Assembly: GCF_001636295.1 (NCBI RefSeq)
Contig: NZ_CP014209.1
Coordinates: 992,001-1,056,000 of the forward strand
Length of the DNA: 64,000 bases
Origin: Isoptericola dokdonensis DS-3
GTDB lineage: Bacteria > Actinomycetota > Actinomycetes > Actinomycetales > Cellulomonadaceae
Direction: 5' to 3'
The notes under the pieces are model-generated. The model was given only the letters and a program-made list of their open reading frames with translations, did not search any database and was not told where the DNA came from. The position numbers were made by a program, and so were the translations under genes. Positions 52,801-60,336 of the stretch are shown piece after piece; position 1 is the stretch's first letter; each line of letters starts with the position of its first letter.

Positions 52801-54348
52801 TCAGACCGCGACCTGCTCCAGCTCCGCGGCGAGCGCCGCGTCCACGCGCCCGCGCAGGCGCGTGCCCTCGGCGAGGTGCTCCTCGTCGGTGAGCTCGCCG
52901 TTCTCGTGCACCCGGTGCACGAGGTCGCCGCGGGAGTACGGGACGACGAGGTCGATCTCGACGGCCGGGCGCGGCAGCTCGTCGGCGATGAGCGCACGCA
53001 GCTCGGCGACGCCCTCGCCCGAGTGCGCGGACACCACGACGGTGCGCCGCTCGCGGCGCTGCACCCGGCCGATCACGGCCGGGTCGGCGACGTCGGCCTT
53101 GTTGAGGACGATGACCTCGGGCACGTCCTCCACGCCGGGGATGTCGGCGAGGACCTCGCGGACCGCCGCGATCTGCCCCTCCGGGTCCGGGTGGGAGGCA
53201 TCGACGACGTGCAGCAGCAGCGCGGCGTCGCCGACCTCCTCCAGGGTGGAGCGGAAGGCCTCGACGAGCTGGTGGGGCAGGTGCCGCACGAACCCGACGG
53301 TGTCGGCCAGGGTGTAGACGCGGCCGTCGTCGGTGCGGGTGCGCCGCACGGTCGGGTCGAGCGTGGCGAACAGGGCGTTCTCCACCAGCACACCCGCGTC
53401 CGTCAGCGCGTTGAGGAGCGAGGACTTGCCCGCGTTGGTGTACCCGGCGATGGCGACGTTGGGGATCGCGTTGCGCTTGCGGTCGAGCCGCTTGGTCTCG
53501 CGGGCCGGCGCCATCGCGGCGATCTCGCGCCGCAGCTTGGCCATGCGGTTGCGGATGCGGCGACGGTCCAGCTCGATCTTCGTCTCACCGGGGCCGCGCG
53601 AGCCCATGCCGGCCCCCGCGCCGCCCACCTGGCCACCGGCCTGGCGGGACATCGACTCGCCCCACCCGCGCAGGCGCGGCAGGAGGTATTCGAGCTGGGC
53701 GAGCTCGACCTGCGCCTTGCCCTCCCGGGACTTGGCGTGCTGGGCGAAGATGTCGAGGATCAGCGCGGTGCGGTCCACGACCTTCACCTTGACGATGTCC
53801 TCGAGCCCACGGCGCTGGGAGGGCGCGAGCTCGGTGTCGACGACGACGGTGTCGGCGCCGGTGGCGGCGACGACGTCCGCGAGGTCGGCGGCCTTGCCGG
53901 ACCCGAGGAACGTGCCCGGGTCGGGCTTCGCGCGCTTCTGCAGGATGCCGTCGAGCACCTGGGAGCCGGCGGTCTCGGCGAGCGCCGCCAGCTCGCGCAG
54001 CGACACCTCGGCCTCGCGGGCGGCTGCCTCGCCGCCGGGGTAGGTGCCGACGAGCACGACCTTCTCCAGCCGGAGCTGGCGGTACTCGACCTCGGTGACG
54101 TCCTCCAGCTCGGTCGACAGGTTCGCCACGCGTCGCAGGGCGGCACGCTCGGCGAGGTCGAGCTGGTCGCCGTCGTGCGCGGAGTGGACGGTCCCGCCCT
54201 CGGAGCGCGCCGTCCCCGCCCGGGCGAGGACCCGCGCCACGACGTCGTCGGCGATCGCCTGCGCGTCGCGCGACGGGGCGACGGTCTGCTCGGTGGGCTC
54301 GTCGGACTGCGTGGCGGGCTGCTCGGGACCGGTGGGGATGTGGGTCAA
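52801..54348 (-). CDS. hflX: Ribosome-associated GTPase HflX
   Basis: A 515-residue GTPase that splits stalled 70S ribosomes, with a reported link to antibiotic and heat stress. The N-terminal HflX domain has VVDTELAPSQRRGLED and the glycine-rich SRGPGETKIELDRRRI. The G domain has the P-loop AGYTNAGKSSLLNAL, DTVGFVRHLPHQLV (G3) and VLNKADV (G4). TTG 54348 is chosen because GAGAGG lies seven bases upstream and no start of normal strength fits; the in-frame GTG at 54393 lacks a ribosome-binding site. hflX, dapF and miaA neighbour each other in many actinobacteria. Confidence 0.93.
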   Translation of the reverse strand: MTHIPTGPEQPATQSDEPTEQTVAPSRDAQAIADDVVARVLARAGTARSEGGTVHSAHDGDQLDLAERAALRRVANLSTELEDVTEVEYRQLRLEKVVLVGTYPGGEAAAREAEVSLRELAALAETAGSQVLDGILQKRAKPDPGTFLGSGKAADLADVVAATGADTVVVDTELAPSQRRGLEDIVKVKVVDRTALILDIFAQHAKSREGKAQVELAQLEYLLPRLRGWGESMSRQAGGQVGGAGAGMGSRGPGETKIELDRRRIRNRMAKLRREIAAMAPARETKRLDRKRNAIPNVAIAGYTNAGKSSLLNALTDAGVLVENALFATLDPTVRRTRTDDGRVYTLADTVGFVRHLPHQLVEAFRSTLEEVGDAALLLHVVDASHPDPEGQIAAVREVLADIPGVEDVPEVIVLNKADVADPAVIGRVQRRERRTVVVSAHSGEGVAELRALIADELPRPAVEIDLVVPYSRGDLVHRVHENGELTDEEHLAEGTRLRGRVDAALAAELEQVAV

Positions 54349-54419
54349 GGTGTTCCTCTCGTACGGTGTCCGTGGGTACAACAAGTTTCCCACGCCGATG
54401 AGTCCCGTCCGAAGCCAAT

Positions 54420-54425
54420 TACGAT
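54420..54425 (+). promoter_or_regulatory. -10 element of the methyltransferase gene (leaderless)
   Basis: TACGAT lies six bases before GTG 54432. Confidence 0.5.
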
Positions 54426-54431
54426 GCAGCG

Positions 54432-55040
54432 GTGAGCGACCACTACTTCACGGCCGAGCCCGCCTCCGACGCCGAGCGTCGCCGGATCGAGGTCCGGCTC
54501 GCCGGTCGCACCCTCGAGGTGGAGGTCGCGGGCGGCATCTTCTCCCCCGGTGGCGTCGACAAGGGCACCCGCGTGCTGCTGGAGGATGTCCCGGCACCCC
54601 CGGCGGGCGACCTGCTGGACCTCGGCTGCGGCTGGGGTCCGCTCGCGCTGACGGCTGCCCTGGAGAACCCGGCGACGACGGTCTGGGCGGTCGACGTCAA
54701 CCGGCGCGCCCTGGACCTGGTGCGACGCAACGCCGCCGCGCTCGGCGTCGCGGACCGCGTGCGCGCCTGCGCCCCCGACGAGGTCCCCGACGACGTCACG
54801 TTCGCCGCGCTGTGGTCGAACCCGCCGATCCGCGTGGGCAAGGCGGTGCTGCACGACATGCTCCGGCACTGGTTGCCGCGCCTCACCCCAGGCGGCGGAG
54901 CGCCGGGCGGGGCGTGGATGGTCGTCCAGAAGAACCTCGGGTCGGACTCCCTGGCCCGCTGGATCGACGCCGAGCTCGGCCTGAGCACCCGCCGCGCGAC
55001 GTCGTCCCAGGGCTTCCGCGTGCTGCACGTCACGCGCTGA
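54432..55040 (+). CDS. RsmC/RlmG-like class I methyltransferase
   Basis: A 202-residue SAM-dependent methyltransferase of the 'small domain' (MTS) type. The SAM loop LLDLGCGWGPLALTAAL is followed by VWAVDVNRRALDLVRRNAAA and the catalytic SNPPIRVGK, the N-P-P-(I/F/Y/W)-R signature of rRNA guanine-N2 methyltransferases such as RsmC and RlmG. It corresponds to the catalytic half only, lacking the N-terminal pseudo-domain of the E. coli enzymes. The rRNA target is not predictable. GTG 54432 is divergent from hflX. Confidence 0.9.
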   Translation: MSDHYFTAEPASDAERRRIEVRLAGRTLEVEVAGGIFSPGGVDKGTRVLLEDVPAPPAGDLLDLGCGWGPLALTAALENPATTVWAVDVNRRALDLVRRNAAALGVADRVRACAPDEVPDDVTFAALWSNPPIRVGKAVLHDMLRHWLPRLTPGGGAPGGAWMVVQKNLGSDSLARWIDAELGLSTRRATSSQGFRVLHVTR

Positions 55041-55052
55041 GCCGCGTCGGGT

Positions 55053-56141
55053 TCACGCCGTCCGGCCGGCGAAGGCGGGGTAGCCGGTCGTCTCGGCCTC
55101 GCTCCCCCAGGTCTCCAGCGCCCGGCGGGCGGCATGTCCGCAGGCAGCGGCGAGCTCGGGCGCGGCGCCGCGGAGGTTGACGGCCGCCCAGCGCCAGCGT
55201 GACGTCATGAGCTGGCGGTAGGACGGTGAGCGCCCGGGCGGGCCCACGTGCTCGCGCCCGGCCAGCGTGGAGTCCAGGAGCCACCCGGTCATGGCGAGCA
55301 CGTAGGCCGCGCAGGCTGCCTCGACTTCCTGGCGCCACCCCTGGTCGGGCACGAGGCCGGTCTCCTGCTCGACGAGCCCGGCGGTCAGCTCGGCCAGGAG
55401 GGTGTCCGTCAGGTCCGGTGGCGGGTCGAACACGCACCAGCACGTGGCGAACGGGAGCATCGCGTACGCCGCCACGAACGCCACGGGCTGGACGGCGGTG
55501 CCCTCCAGGTCGAGGAACCACCAGCCGTCGTCGCGCAGCACGGCGTTGTCGGGGCAGGTGTCGGACGGCGCGAGCACCAGGCGGTCGGTCACGGCGTACC
55601 GGTCCGCGAGACCGACCGCCTCGGCCACCAGTGCGTCCACGTCCACGCGACCGTCGAGCAGCTCGCCGAGACGGTTCGCGCCCACCGTGACGTCGCGGCG
55701 CAGGTCCCACTCCTGGCCTGCCAGCAGCGCGCGGGCCTCGGGGTCCTGCCGCGGGCCGCTGCCGGCCAGTCGGCCGAGCGCCCGAGCCCAGGACGCCGCC
55801 CCGGACCAGGCCCGCGAGCGATCGTCGCCCAGCAACAGGTCGGCCAGCGTGGGCGGATCACCGAGGTCGGTCATGACGAGCAGCCGACGCTCGTCGTCAC
55901 GCGCCAGCAGCTCGGGCGTCCGCGCGAGAAGCGACAGCCCCGCCGCCTCTCGGGCGTAGCCGCCGTCGTCGTCACCGTGGAACTGCTTGACGACGACCGT
56001 CGCGTGCCCGAGCCGGTCGGGACGGACCCGGCACCGCAGCACGCTCGAGCGGGTCGAGCCTCCGAGATCGGTGGGGTCGAGCAGGTCGACGCCGAGCAGG
56101 CGGGAGGCCGCCAGAGCGACCTCCCAGGCCTCGGTCGTCAC
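55053..56141 (-). CDS. APH-family phosphotransferase-like protein
   Basis: A 362-residue protein with the fold of aminoglycoside/choline kinases. The N-lobe has VVVKQFHGD, with the ATP-binding Lys. The catalytic loop reads PSDTCPDNAVLRDDG, where the usual HGDLHxxN begins with Ser in place of His but keeps the Asp and Asn. FLDLEGTAVQP supplies the metal-binding Asp of the DFD-like motif. It may be a small-molecule kinase of unknown substrate. GTG 56141 overlaps the dapF stop (GTGA), so it is translated with dapF in an operon with miaA. Confidence 0.72.
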   Translation of the reverse strand: MTTEAWEVALAASRLLGVDLLDPTDLGGSTRSSVLRCRVRPDRLGHATVVVKQFHGDDDGGYAREAAGLSLLARTPELLARDDERRLLVMTDLGDPPTLADLLLGDDRSRAWSGAASWARALGRLAGSGPRQDPEARALLAGQEWDLRRDVTVGANRLGELLDGRVDVDALVAEAVGLADRYAVTDRLVLAPSDTCPDNAVLRDDGWWFLDLEGTAVQPVAFVAAYAMLPFATCWCVFDPPPDLTDTLLAELTAGLVEQETGLVPDQGWRQEVEAACAAYVLAMTGWLLDSTLAGREHVGPPGRSPSYRQLMTSRWRWAAVNLRGAAPELAAACGHAARRALETWGSEAETTGYPAFAGRTA

Positions 56142-57076
56142 GTCAGGTCGAGCTCGCCGCTGAACACGAGCTCGGCCGGTCCGGCGAGCTCCACGTGCCC
56201 GTCGTCGAGCAGGCGGACGCGGACCTCGCCGCCGGGGACCTCGACGAACCAGGTGGTCGGCACGGCGGCCGGGTCGTCGACGCCCGCGACGGCCCAGGTG
56301 CGCACCGCGAGCGCGGCCGCGCAGGCTCCCGTGCCGCAGGACCGGGTCTCGCCCACGCCGCGCTCGTGGACGCGCATGCGCACGCGCCCGACGGTGCCGA
56401 CGCCGTCGGCGGCGGGCTCCTCGCCGAGCGGCACGACGAGCTCGACGTTGGTGCCGTGCGGCGGGACGGGCTCCACCGCGGGCGCGACGGTGAGGTCGAG
56501 GTCGGCGAGGTCCTCGACGCGGGGCAGCGCGACGACGGTGTGCGGGTTGCCGAGGTCGACGGTCAGGCCCGGGCGTGCCGCGTCCCAGCCGGCGGCGCGC
56601 ACGAGGGCGTCCGTGCCGGCGGCGGCGGCATCGGTCCCGCCGGGCAGGTACCAGGGACCCATGTCGACGGCGTACCAGCCGCCGGGCTCCTTGACGACGC
56701 GCTTGACGCCCCCACGGGTGCCGAGCACGAGCGCGTCCCCGCCGTCGAGGTCGACCAGGCCGAGCGACTCGGCGAAGGCCGCGAAGACGCGGACCCCGTT
56801 GCCGCACATCTCGGCGACCGTGCCGTCGGCGTTGCGGTAGTCCATGAACCAGATCGCCTCGGGCGCGTCGGCGAGGACCTTGTCCGCCACGTCCTCGCCC
56901 GAGCGGGCGAGCGCCGCCGTCGGGGCGAGCCGGATGACGCCGTCGGCGCCGACGCCGCCGCGCCGGTCGGCGATCAGCCGCACCTGCTCGGGCGTGAGGT
57001 CGAGGTCGCCGCGGGTGTCCGCGAGCAGCACGAAGTCGTTCTGCGTGCCGTGGCCCTTGGTGAAACGCACCGTCAT
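56138..57076 (-). CDS. dapF: Diaminopimelate epimerase
   Basis: Interconverts LL- and meso-diaminopimelate in lysine synthesis. The 312-residue enzyme is cofactor-free and uses two cysteines, visible in AEMCGNGVRVFA and ETRSCGTGACAAAL. The N-terminus VRFTKGHGTQNDFVLL is canonical. As MurE appears not to use meso-DAP, its product probably feeds lysine formation by LysA. The ATG overlaps the miaA stop. TAGTCT six bases upstream may give an extra leaderless promoter within miaA. Confidence 0.96.
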   Translation of the reverse strand: MTVRFTKGHGTQNDFVLLADTRGDLDLTPEQVRLIADRRGGVGADGVIRLAPTAALARSGEDVADKVLADAPEAIWFMDYRNADGTVAEMCGNGVRVFAAFAESLGLVDLDGGDALVLGTRGGVKRVVKEPGGWYAVDMGPWYLPGGTDAAAAGTDALVRAAGWDAARPGLTVDLGNPHTVVALPRVEDLADLDLTVAPAVEPVPPHGTNVELVVPLGEEPAADGVGTVGRVRMRVHERGVGETRSCGTGACAAALAVRTWAVAGVDDPAAVPTTWFVEVPGGEVRVRLLDDGHVELAGPAELVFSGELDLT

Positions 57077-58053
57077 GAGCCCAGACTACGGCGGACGGGC
57101 CCGCTGCCCGGCGCCGGGAGGTCGCCGGCGTCCGCCGCCCGCACGACGGCGAGCGCCTGCTCGGCCAGGTCGTCGGCCCCCGCGTCGAGCCAGTGCACCC
57201 GCGGGTCCCGCCCGAACCACCCCATCTGCTTGCGCGCGAGGCGGCGGGTGTTCGCCACGACGGCCTGGCGGGCCTCGGACTCGGTGCACTCCCCCGCGAA
57301 CCACCGCAGCACCTCGGCGTACCCGACGGCGCGGGCCGCGGTCACGCCGAGCCCTCCCCCGGTGCCGCCCTGCGCCGGCGAGGCGAGGGCGCGCACCTCG
57401 TCGACGAGCCCGGCGTCCCACATGCGCGCGACGCGGCCCTCGACGCGGGTGTCGAGCGTGGCGCGGCCGCAGTCGAGACCGATCTGCACGGCGGGGCGCA
57501 CGTACTCCTGGCGCGGCAGGTTCGCCGTGTAGGGCGCCCCGGTGACCTCGATGACCTCCAGGGCCCGCACGATCCGGCGCGTGTTCTGCGGCCCGATCGC
57601 TTCCGCCGCCGCGGGGTCGAGCCGGGCCAGCTCGGCGTGCAGCGCACGGCGCCCCTCGGCCTCGGCGCGCTCCTCCAGCCGCGCGCGCACCTCGGGGTCC
57701 GTGCCGGGGAAGTCCAGGTGGTCGAGCAGGGCGCGGACGTACAGCCCGGAACCGCCGACGACGACGGCCCGCGCCCCGCGGGCGGCGATCGCGTCGACGT
57801 CGGCCCGCGCCGCGGCCTGGTACCGCGCCACCGAGGCCTCCTCGGGCGGGTCGAGCACGTCGAGCTGGTGGTGGACGACGCCACGCCGCTCGGCGGGCGG
57901 GACCTTCGCCGTGCCGACGTCCATGCCCCGGTAGAGCTGGTAGGCGTCGGCGTTGACGACCTCCGCCCCGGCGGGCGCGCCCAGCGCCTCGGCCAGGTCG
58001 AGGGCGAGGTCGGACTTCCCGGTGGCCGTGGGTCCCACGACGGCGACGATCAC
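57073..58053 (-). CDS. miaA: tRNA dimethylallyltransferase
   Basis: Adds dimethylallyl to A37 of tRNAs reading UNN codons; MiaB (60.3 kb) then methylthiolates it. The 326-residue protein has the P-loop VVGPTATGKSDLALDLA and NADAYQLYRGMDVGTAK, VGGSGLYVRALL, and the later QNTRRIVRALEVIE and RRLARKQMGWF. GTG 58053 is preceded by TACCGT and six bases, a leaderless start. It leads the miaA-dapF-kinase operon. Confidence 0.96.
   Translation of the reverse strand: MIVAVVGPTATGKSDLALDLAEALGAPAGAEVVNADAYQLYRGMDVGTAKVPPAERRGVVHHQLDVLDPPEEASVARYQAAARADVDAIAARGARAVVVGGSGLYVRALLDHLDFPGTDPEVRARLEERAEAEGRRALHAELARLDPAAAEAIGPQNTRRIVRALEVIEVTGAPYTANLPRQEYVRPAVQIGLDCGRATLDTRVEGRVARMWDAGLVDEVRALASPAQGGTGGGLGVTAARAVGYAEVLRWFAGECTESEARQAVVANTRRLARKQMGWFGRDPRVHWLDAGADDLAEQALAVVRAADAGDLPAPGSGPVRRSLGS
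57083..57088 (-). promoter_or_regulatory. Possible -10 element of dapF inside miaA
   Basis: TAGTCT on the minus strand lies six bases before ATG 57076 and could give a secondary leaderless dapF transcript. It overlaps miaA coding sequence, so it is less certain. Confidence 0.35.
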
Positions 58054-58059
58054 GGCCCC

Positions 58060-58065
58060 ACGGTA
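58060..58065 (-). promoter_or_regulatory. -10 element of miaA (leaderless)
   Basis: TACCGT on the minus strand lies six bases before GTG 58053. Confidence 0.5.
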
Positions 58066-58089
58066 CGTCCTCCGTACCGGGCCGGACGC

Positions 58090-58095
58090 TACGCT
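58090..58095 (+). promoter_or_regulatory. -10 element of the small membrane protein gene (leaderless)
   Basis: TACGCT lies six bases before GTG 58102, divergent from miaA. Confidence 0.5.
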
Positions 58096-58101
58096 GCGCC
58101 C

Positions 58102-58566
58102 GTGCTGCTCCTGTCCGCCCTGGTCGCCGGCTTCCTGTCGGGCCTCGTGCCGTTCCTCAGCATCGAGGTGTACCTCGGCGGGCTCGCAGCGACGACGTCG
58201 GCCGCCGTGGCCGCCCCGGTGGGTCTCGCCGTGGCCGCCGCGGTCGGCCAGACGGCGGCGAAGGTCGTCTGGTACGAGGCGGCGGCCCGGTCGACGGAGT
58301 CCGCCTGGGTGCAGCGCAAGCTGTCCGACCCGCGCCGGCGCCAGGCGTTCGACCGGTGGCAGGCGCGGGTCACCGGTCGGCCGTGGCTCACGGTCGGGGT
58401 GCTGCTGGCGGCGTCGCTCGTCGGGTTCCCGCCCCTGATGATCATCGCCGTCGTCGCCGGGTCCCTGCGGGTGCCGCTGCTGTCCGTGTACGTCCCGACC
58501 GTGCTGGTGGGCCGTGCCGTGCGGTTCTGGCTGGTCCTGGCCGGCGTGGGCTGGATCGCGTCGTGA
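58102..58566 (+). CDS. Small DedA/SNARE-associated-like membrane protein
   Basis: A 154-residue membrane protein with three or four hydrophobic segments: LLLSALVAGFLSGLVPFLSI, VAAPVGLAVAAAVGQTAAKV and LTVGVLLAASLVGFPPLMII. The segment order, with a charged cytoplasmic loop and a Gly-Phe-Pro-Pro near the third helix, resembles the VTT (DedA/YqaA) fold of lipid scramblases. Resemblance is by pattern, not close identity. The GTG at 58102 is divergent from miaA. Confidence 0.6.
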   Translation: MLLLSALVAGFLSGLVPFLSIEVYLGGLAATTSAAVAAPVGLAVAAAVGQTAAKVVWYEAAARSTESAWVQRKLSDPRRRQAFDRWQARVTGRPWLTVGVLLAASLVGFPPLMIIAVVAGSLRVPLLSVYVPTVLVGRAVRFWLVLAGVGWIAS

Positions 58567-58585
58567 CGTCTCCGCGCCGCCGCGC

Positions 58586-59191
58586 TCAGCGGGCAGCGCC
58601 CTCCCACGTGGTGACGGCGTAGGTCGCGAGCAGGTGCGGGCCGTCGACGGGCACCTCGACCGTGCGCCCCGACCAGTCCCCCCGGTCGGCCAGGGCGGCG
58701 AGCACGCGTCCGGCCGCCGTGCCGGGGCCGCGGGGCCCGGTGGCCGCCACGACGAGGACGTCGACCGCCGCGAGCACGTCGAGGGCCGCCGCGACGGCGT
58801 CGGGGTCCGCGCCCCCGGCGAGCTCGACGACCTCGACGCCGGCGAGCGCCGGCGCGCCCGCCGCGGCGCCGACGGCCCAGAGACCGATCGACGCGGCCAC
58901 ACCGGCGACCGCGCTGTCAGGCTCGCCCACGGGCGGGCCGGGCAGGTCCGGCACCCACCGGTCGGCCATGCCGGCCGCCGCGAGGGACGCCCGGCGGGCT
59001 CCACGGCGGTCCTGCGCACCGTCGGCGAGGACTCCCCAGCGCTGCGGCGCCGAAGCGTCGGTGCCCGGACCGGCGGCGCGGCGCAGCGGCTCCAGCACGG
59101 CGTCGCGGACCGCGCCCAGCGCGATGGCGGCACCCGCGGCGCCGGGGACCAGCAGGGGTGTGGCGGGCAGGACGACGGCACGGACGGTCAC
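58586..59191 (-). CDS. Class III extradiol dioxygenase (LigB)-like protein, active site degenerate
   Basis: A 201-residue protein like the alanine-rich proteins found beside miaA in mycobacteria and streptomycetes, related to the LigB catalytic subunit of class III extradiol dioxygenases. The pattern AVVLPATPLLVPGAAG replaces the usual histidine-containing AxVPHPPLLxP, and ADRWVPDLPGPPVGEP and EVPVDGPHLLATYAVTTWEG follow. The missing metal histidines argue against dioxygenase activity. Constant linkage to miaA suggests a different, unknown role. The leaderless-type element TAGGTT lies six bases before GTG 59191. Confidence 0.6.
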   Translation of the reverse strand: MTVRAVVLPATPLLVPGAAGAAIALGAVRDAVLEPLRRAAGPGTDASAPQRWGVLADGAQDRRGARRASLAAAGMADRWVPDLPGPPVGEPDSAVAGVAASIGLWAVGAAAGAPALAGVEVVELAGGADPDAVAAALDVLAAVDVLVVAATGPRGPGTAAGRVLAALADRGDWSGRTVEVPVDGPHLLATYAVTTWEGAAR

Positions 59192-59197
59192 CGTGCC

Positions 59198-59203
59198 AAC
59201 CTA
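59198..59203 (-). promoter_or_regulatory. -10 element of the LigB-like gene (leaderless)
   Basis: TAGGTT on the minus strand lies six bases before GTG 59191. It is divergent from, and only 11 bases away from, the ybjN element. Confidence 0.5.
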
Positions 59204-59213
59204 GCGGGACGTG

Positions 59214-59219
59214 TAGCGT
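59214..59219 (+). promoter_or_regulatory. -10 element of the first YbjN gene (leaderless)
   Basis: TAGCGT lies six bases before GTG 59226. Confidence 0.45.
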
Positions 59220-59225
59220 GGGCGT

Positions 59226-59783
59226 GTGAGGTTCTTCGGGTCGCGCCGCACCAGCCGGACGTCCGGTCCGCGTGCCGACGACGTCGATCTGTCGAGCACC
59301 GACCTCGAGGCGGTGCTCCTCGCCGGGGGTGTGGGACGGGTCACCGGAGCGCGCCCCTCGCCAGTCACCCGGGAGCGGGTCAGCGCCTGGATGGACGCCT
59401 GCGGATTCACCTACTTCGTCGACTCCGACGGCGACCTCGGCGGGCTGTGGCACGGCCGGCTCTTCTACTTCCTCGTCCTCGGCGACGAGGGCGAGGTCCT
59501 CCAGGTGCGCGGGCAGTGGCACCGGGAGGCCAGCATCGAGCGGCTCGGCGAGATCCTCGAGCTGTGCAACGCCTGGAACGCCGACCACATCTGGCCCAAG
59601 ACGTACGCGCGGGTACGGGACGACGGCGCCGTCGTGGTGTGCGCGGAGGTGACCGTCTCCCTCGAGCACGGCGCGTCCGACACCCAGCTCGGCCAGCTCC
59701 TGCACTGCGGGCTGTCCACCGGGGCGATGTTCTTCGAGCAGCTGGACCAGTACTTCGTCGACCCGCTGCGGACGACGCCGTGA
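59226..59783 (+). CDS. YbjN-domain protein, first of a tandem pair
   Basis: A 185-residue soluble protein with the YbjN/T3SS-chaperone-like fold: FTYFVDSDGDLGGLWHGRLF, LVLGDEGEVLQVRGQWHRE and CNAWNADHIWPKTYARV, then VSLEHGASDTQLGQLLHCGL. The function is unknown; E. coli YbjN affects motility and stress. A similar protein is encoded by the next gene, coupled by a GTGA overlap. The start is GTG 59226, preceded by TAGCGT and no Shine-Dalgarno sequence. Confidence 0.85.
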   Translation: MRFFGSRRTSRTSGPRADDVDLSSTDLEAVLLAGGVGRVTGARPSPVTRERVSAWMDACGFTYFVDSDGDLGGLWHGRLFYFLVLGDEGEVLQVRGQWHREASIERLGEILELCNAWNADHIWPKTYARVRDDGAVVVCAEVTVSLEHGASDTQLGQLLHCGLSTGAMFFEQLDQYFVDPLRTTP

Positions 59784-60283
59784 ACGCGCACTGGCGCCGG
59801 GCGATCGAGGCCGTGCGGCCGCTCGGACGTCGCCGGGCCCGCGGCGACGGGGCGCCGGCGGCCCTGCCGAAGCCGCTGCGCGCCGACCGGATCGGTGACG
59901 AGCTCGTGCGGCGCGGCTACCGGTTCCGCACGGACGACGACGGCGACCTCACCGGCACGTGGGACGGCAACCGATTCTGGTTCCTGCTCCTGGGCGAGGA
60001 CGCGGAGATCCTCCAGGTGCGGGGCCGCTGGGCCGGCAACCTGCCCGAGTCGTCGCGCAGCGCCGTGCTCCAGGCGTGCAACGACTGGAACCGCGAGCGC
60101 CTCTGGCCGAAGGTCTACGTGCGGGCCGAGGACGACGGGCTCGCGCTGTACGGCGAGGTCTCGGTCGACCTGGAGCACGGGGCGACGGACGACCAGATCG
60201 CCGAGACGTTGTCGTGCGGGCTGGTGACGACGTCGCAGTTCTTCGCGAGCGTCTCGACGCTCACGGACTCCTCGGGTTCCTGA
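59780..60283 (+). CDS. YbjN-domain protein, second of a tandem pair
   Basis: A 167-residue paralogue of the preceding gene: YRFRTDDDGDLTGTWDGNRF, LLLGEDAEILQVRGRWAGN, CNDWNRERLWPKVYVRAED and VDLEHGATDDQIAETLSCGL. The two share the DGDL, EILQVRG, CNxWNxxxxWPK and LEHGAxDxQ motifs in the same order, showing an old duplication. The GTG overlaps the first gene's stop by four bases, so the proteins are probably made in similar amounts and may pair. The gene converges on miaB. Confidence 0.85.
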   Translation: MNAHWRRAIEAVRPLGRRRARGDGAPAALPKPLRADRIGDELVRRGYRFRTDDDGDLTGTWDGNRFWFLLLGEDAEILQVRGRWAGNLPESSRSAVLQACNDWNRERLWPKVYVRAEDDGLALYGEVSVDLEHGATDDQIAETLSCGLVTTSQFFASVSTLTDSSGS

Positions 60284-60321
60284 CGCCGTCCCGCCCGGTC
60301 GGCGCGCGAGCGGGGCGGCGT
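60283..60321. terminator. Bidirectional terminator between the YbjN pair and miaB
   Basis: ACGCCGTCCCGC pairs with GCGGGGCGGCGT over 12 bp with a single G-U pair. It begins at the stop codon of the second YbjN gene, where the genes converge. Confidence 0.6.
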
Positions 60322-60336
60322 ACCGGCGGGGTCGCC

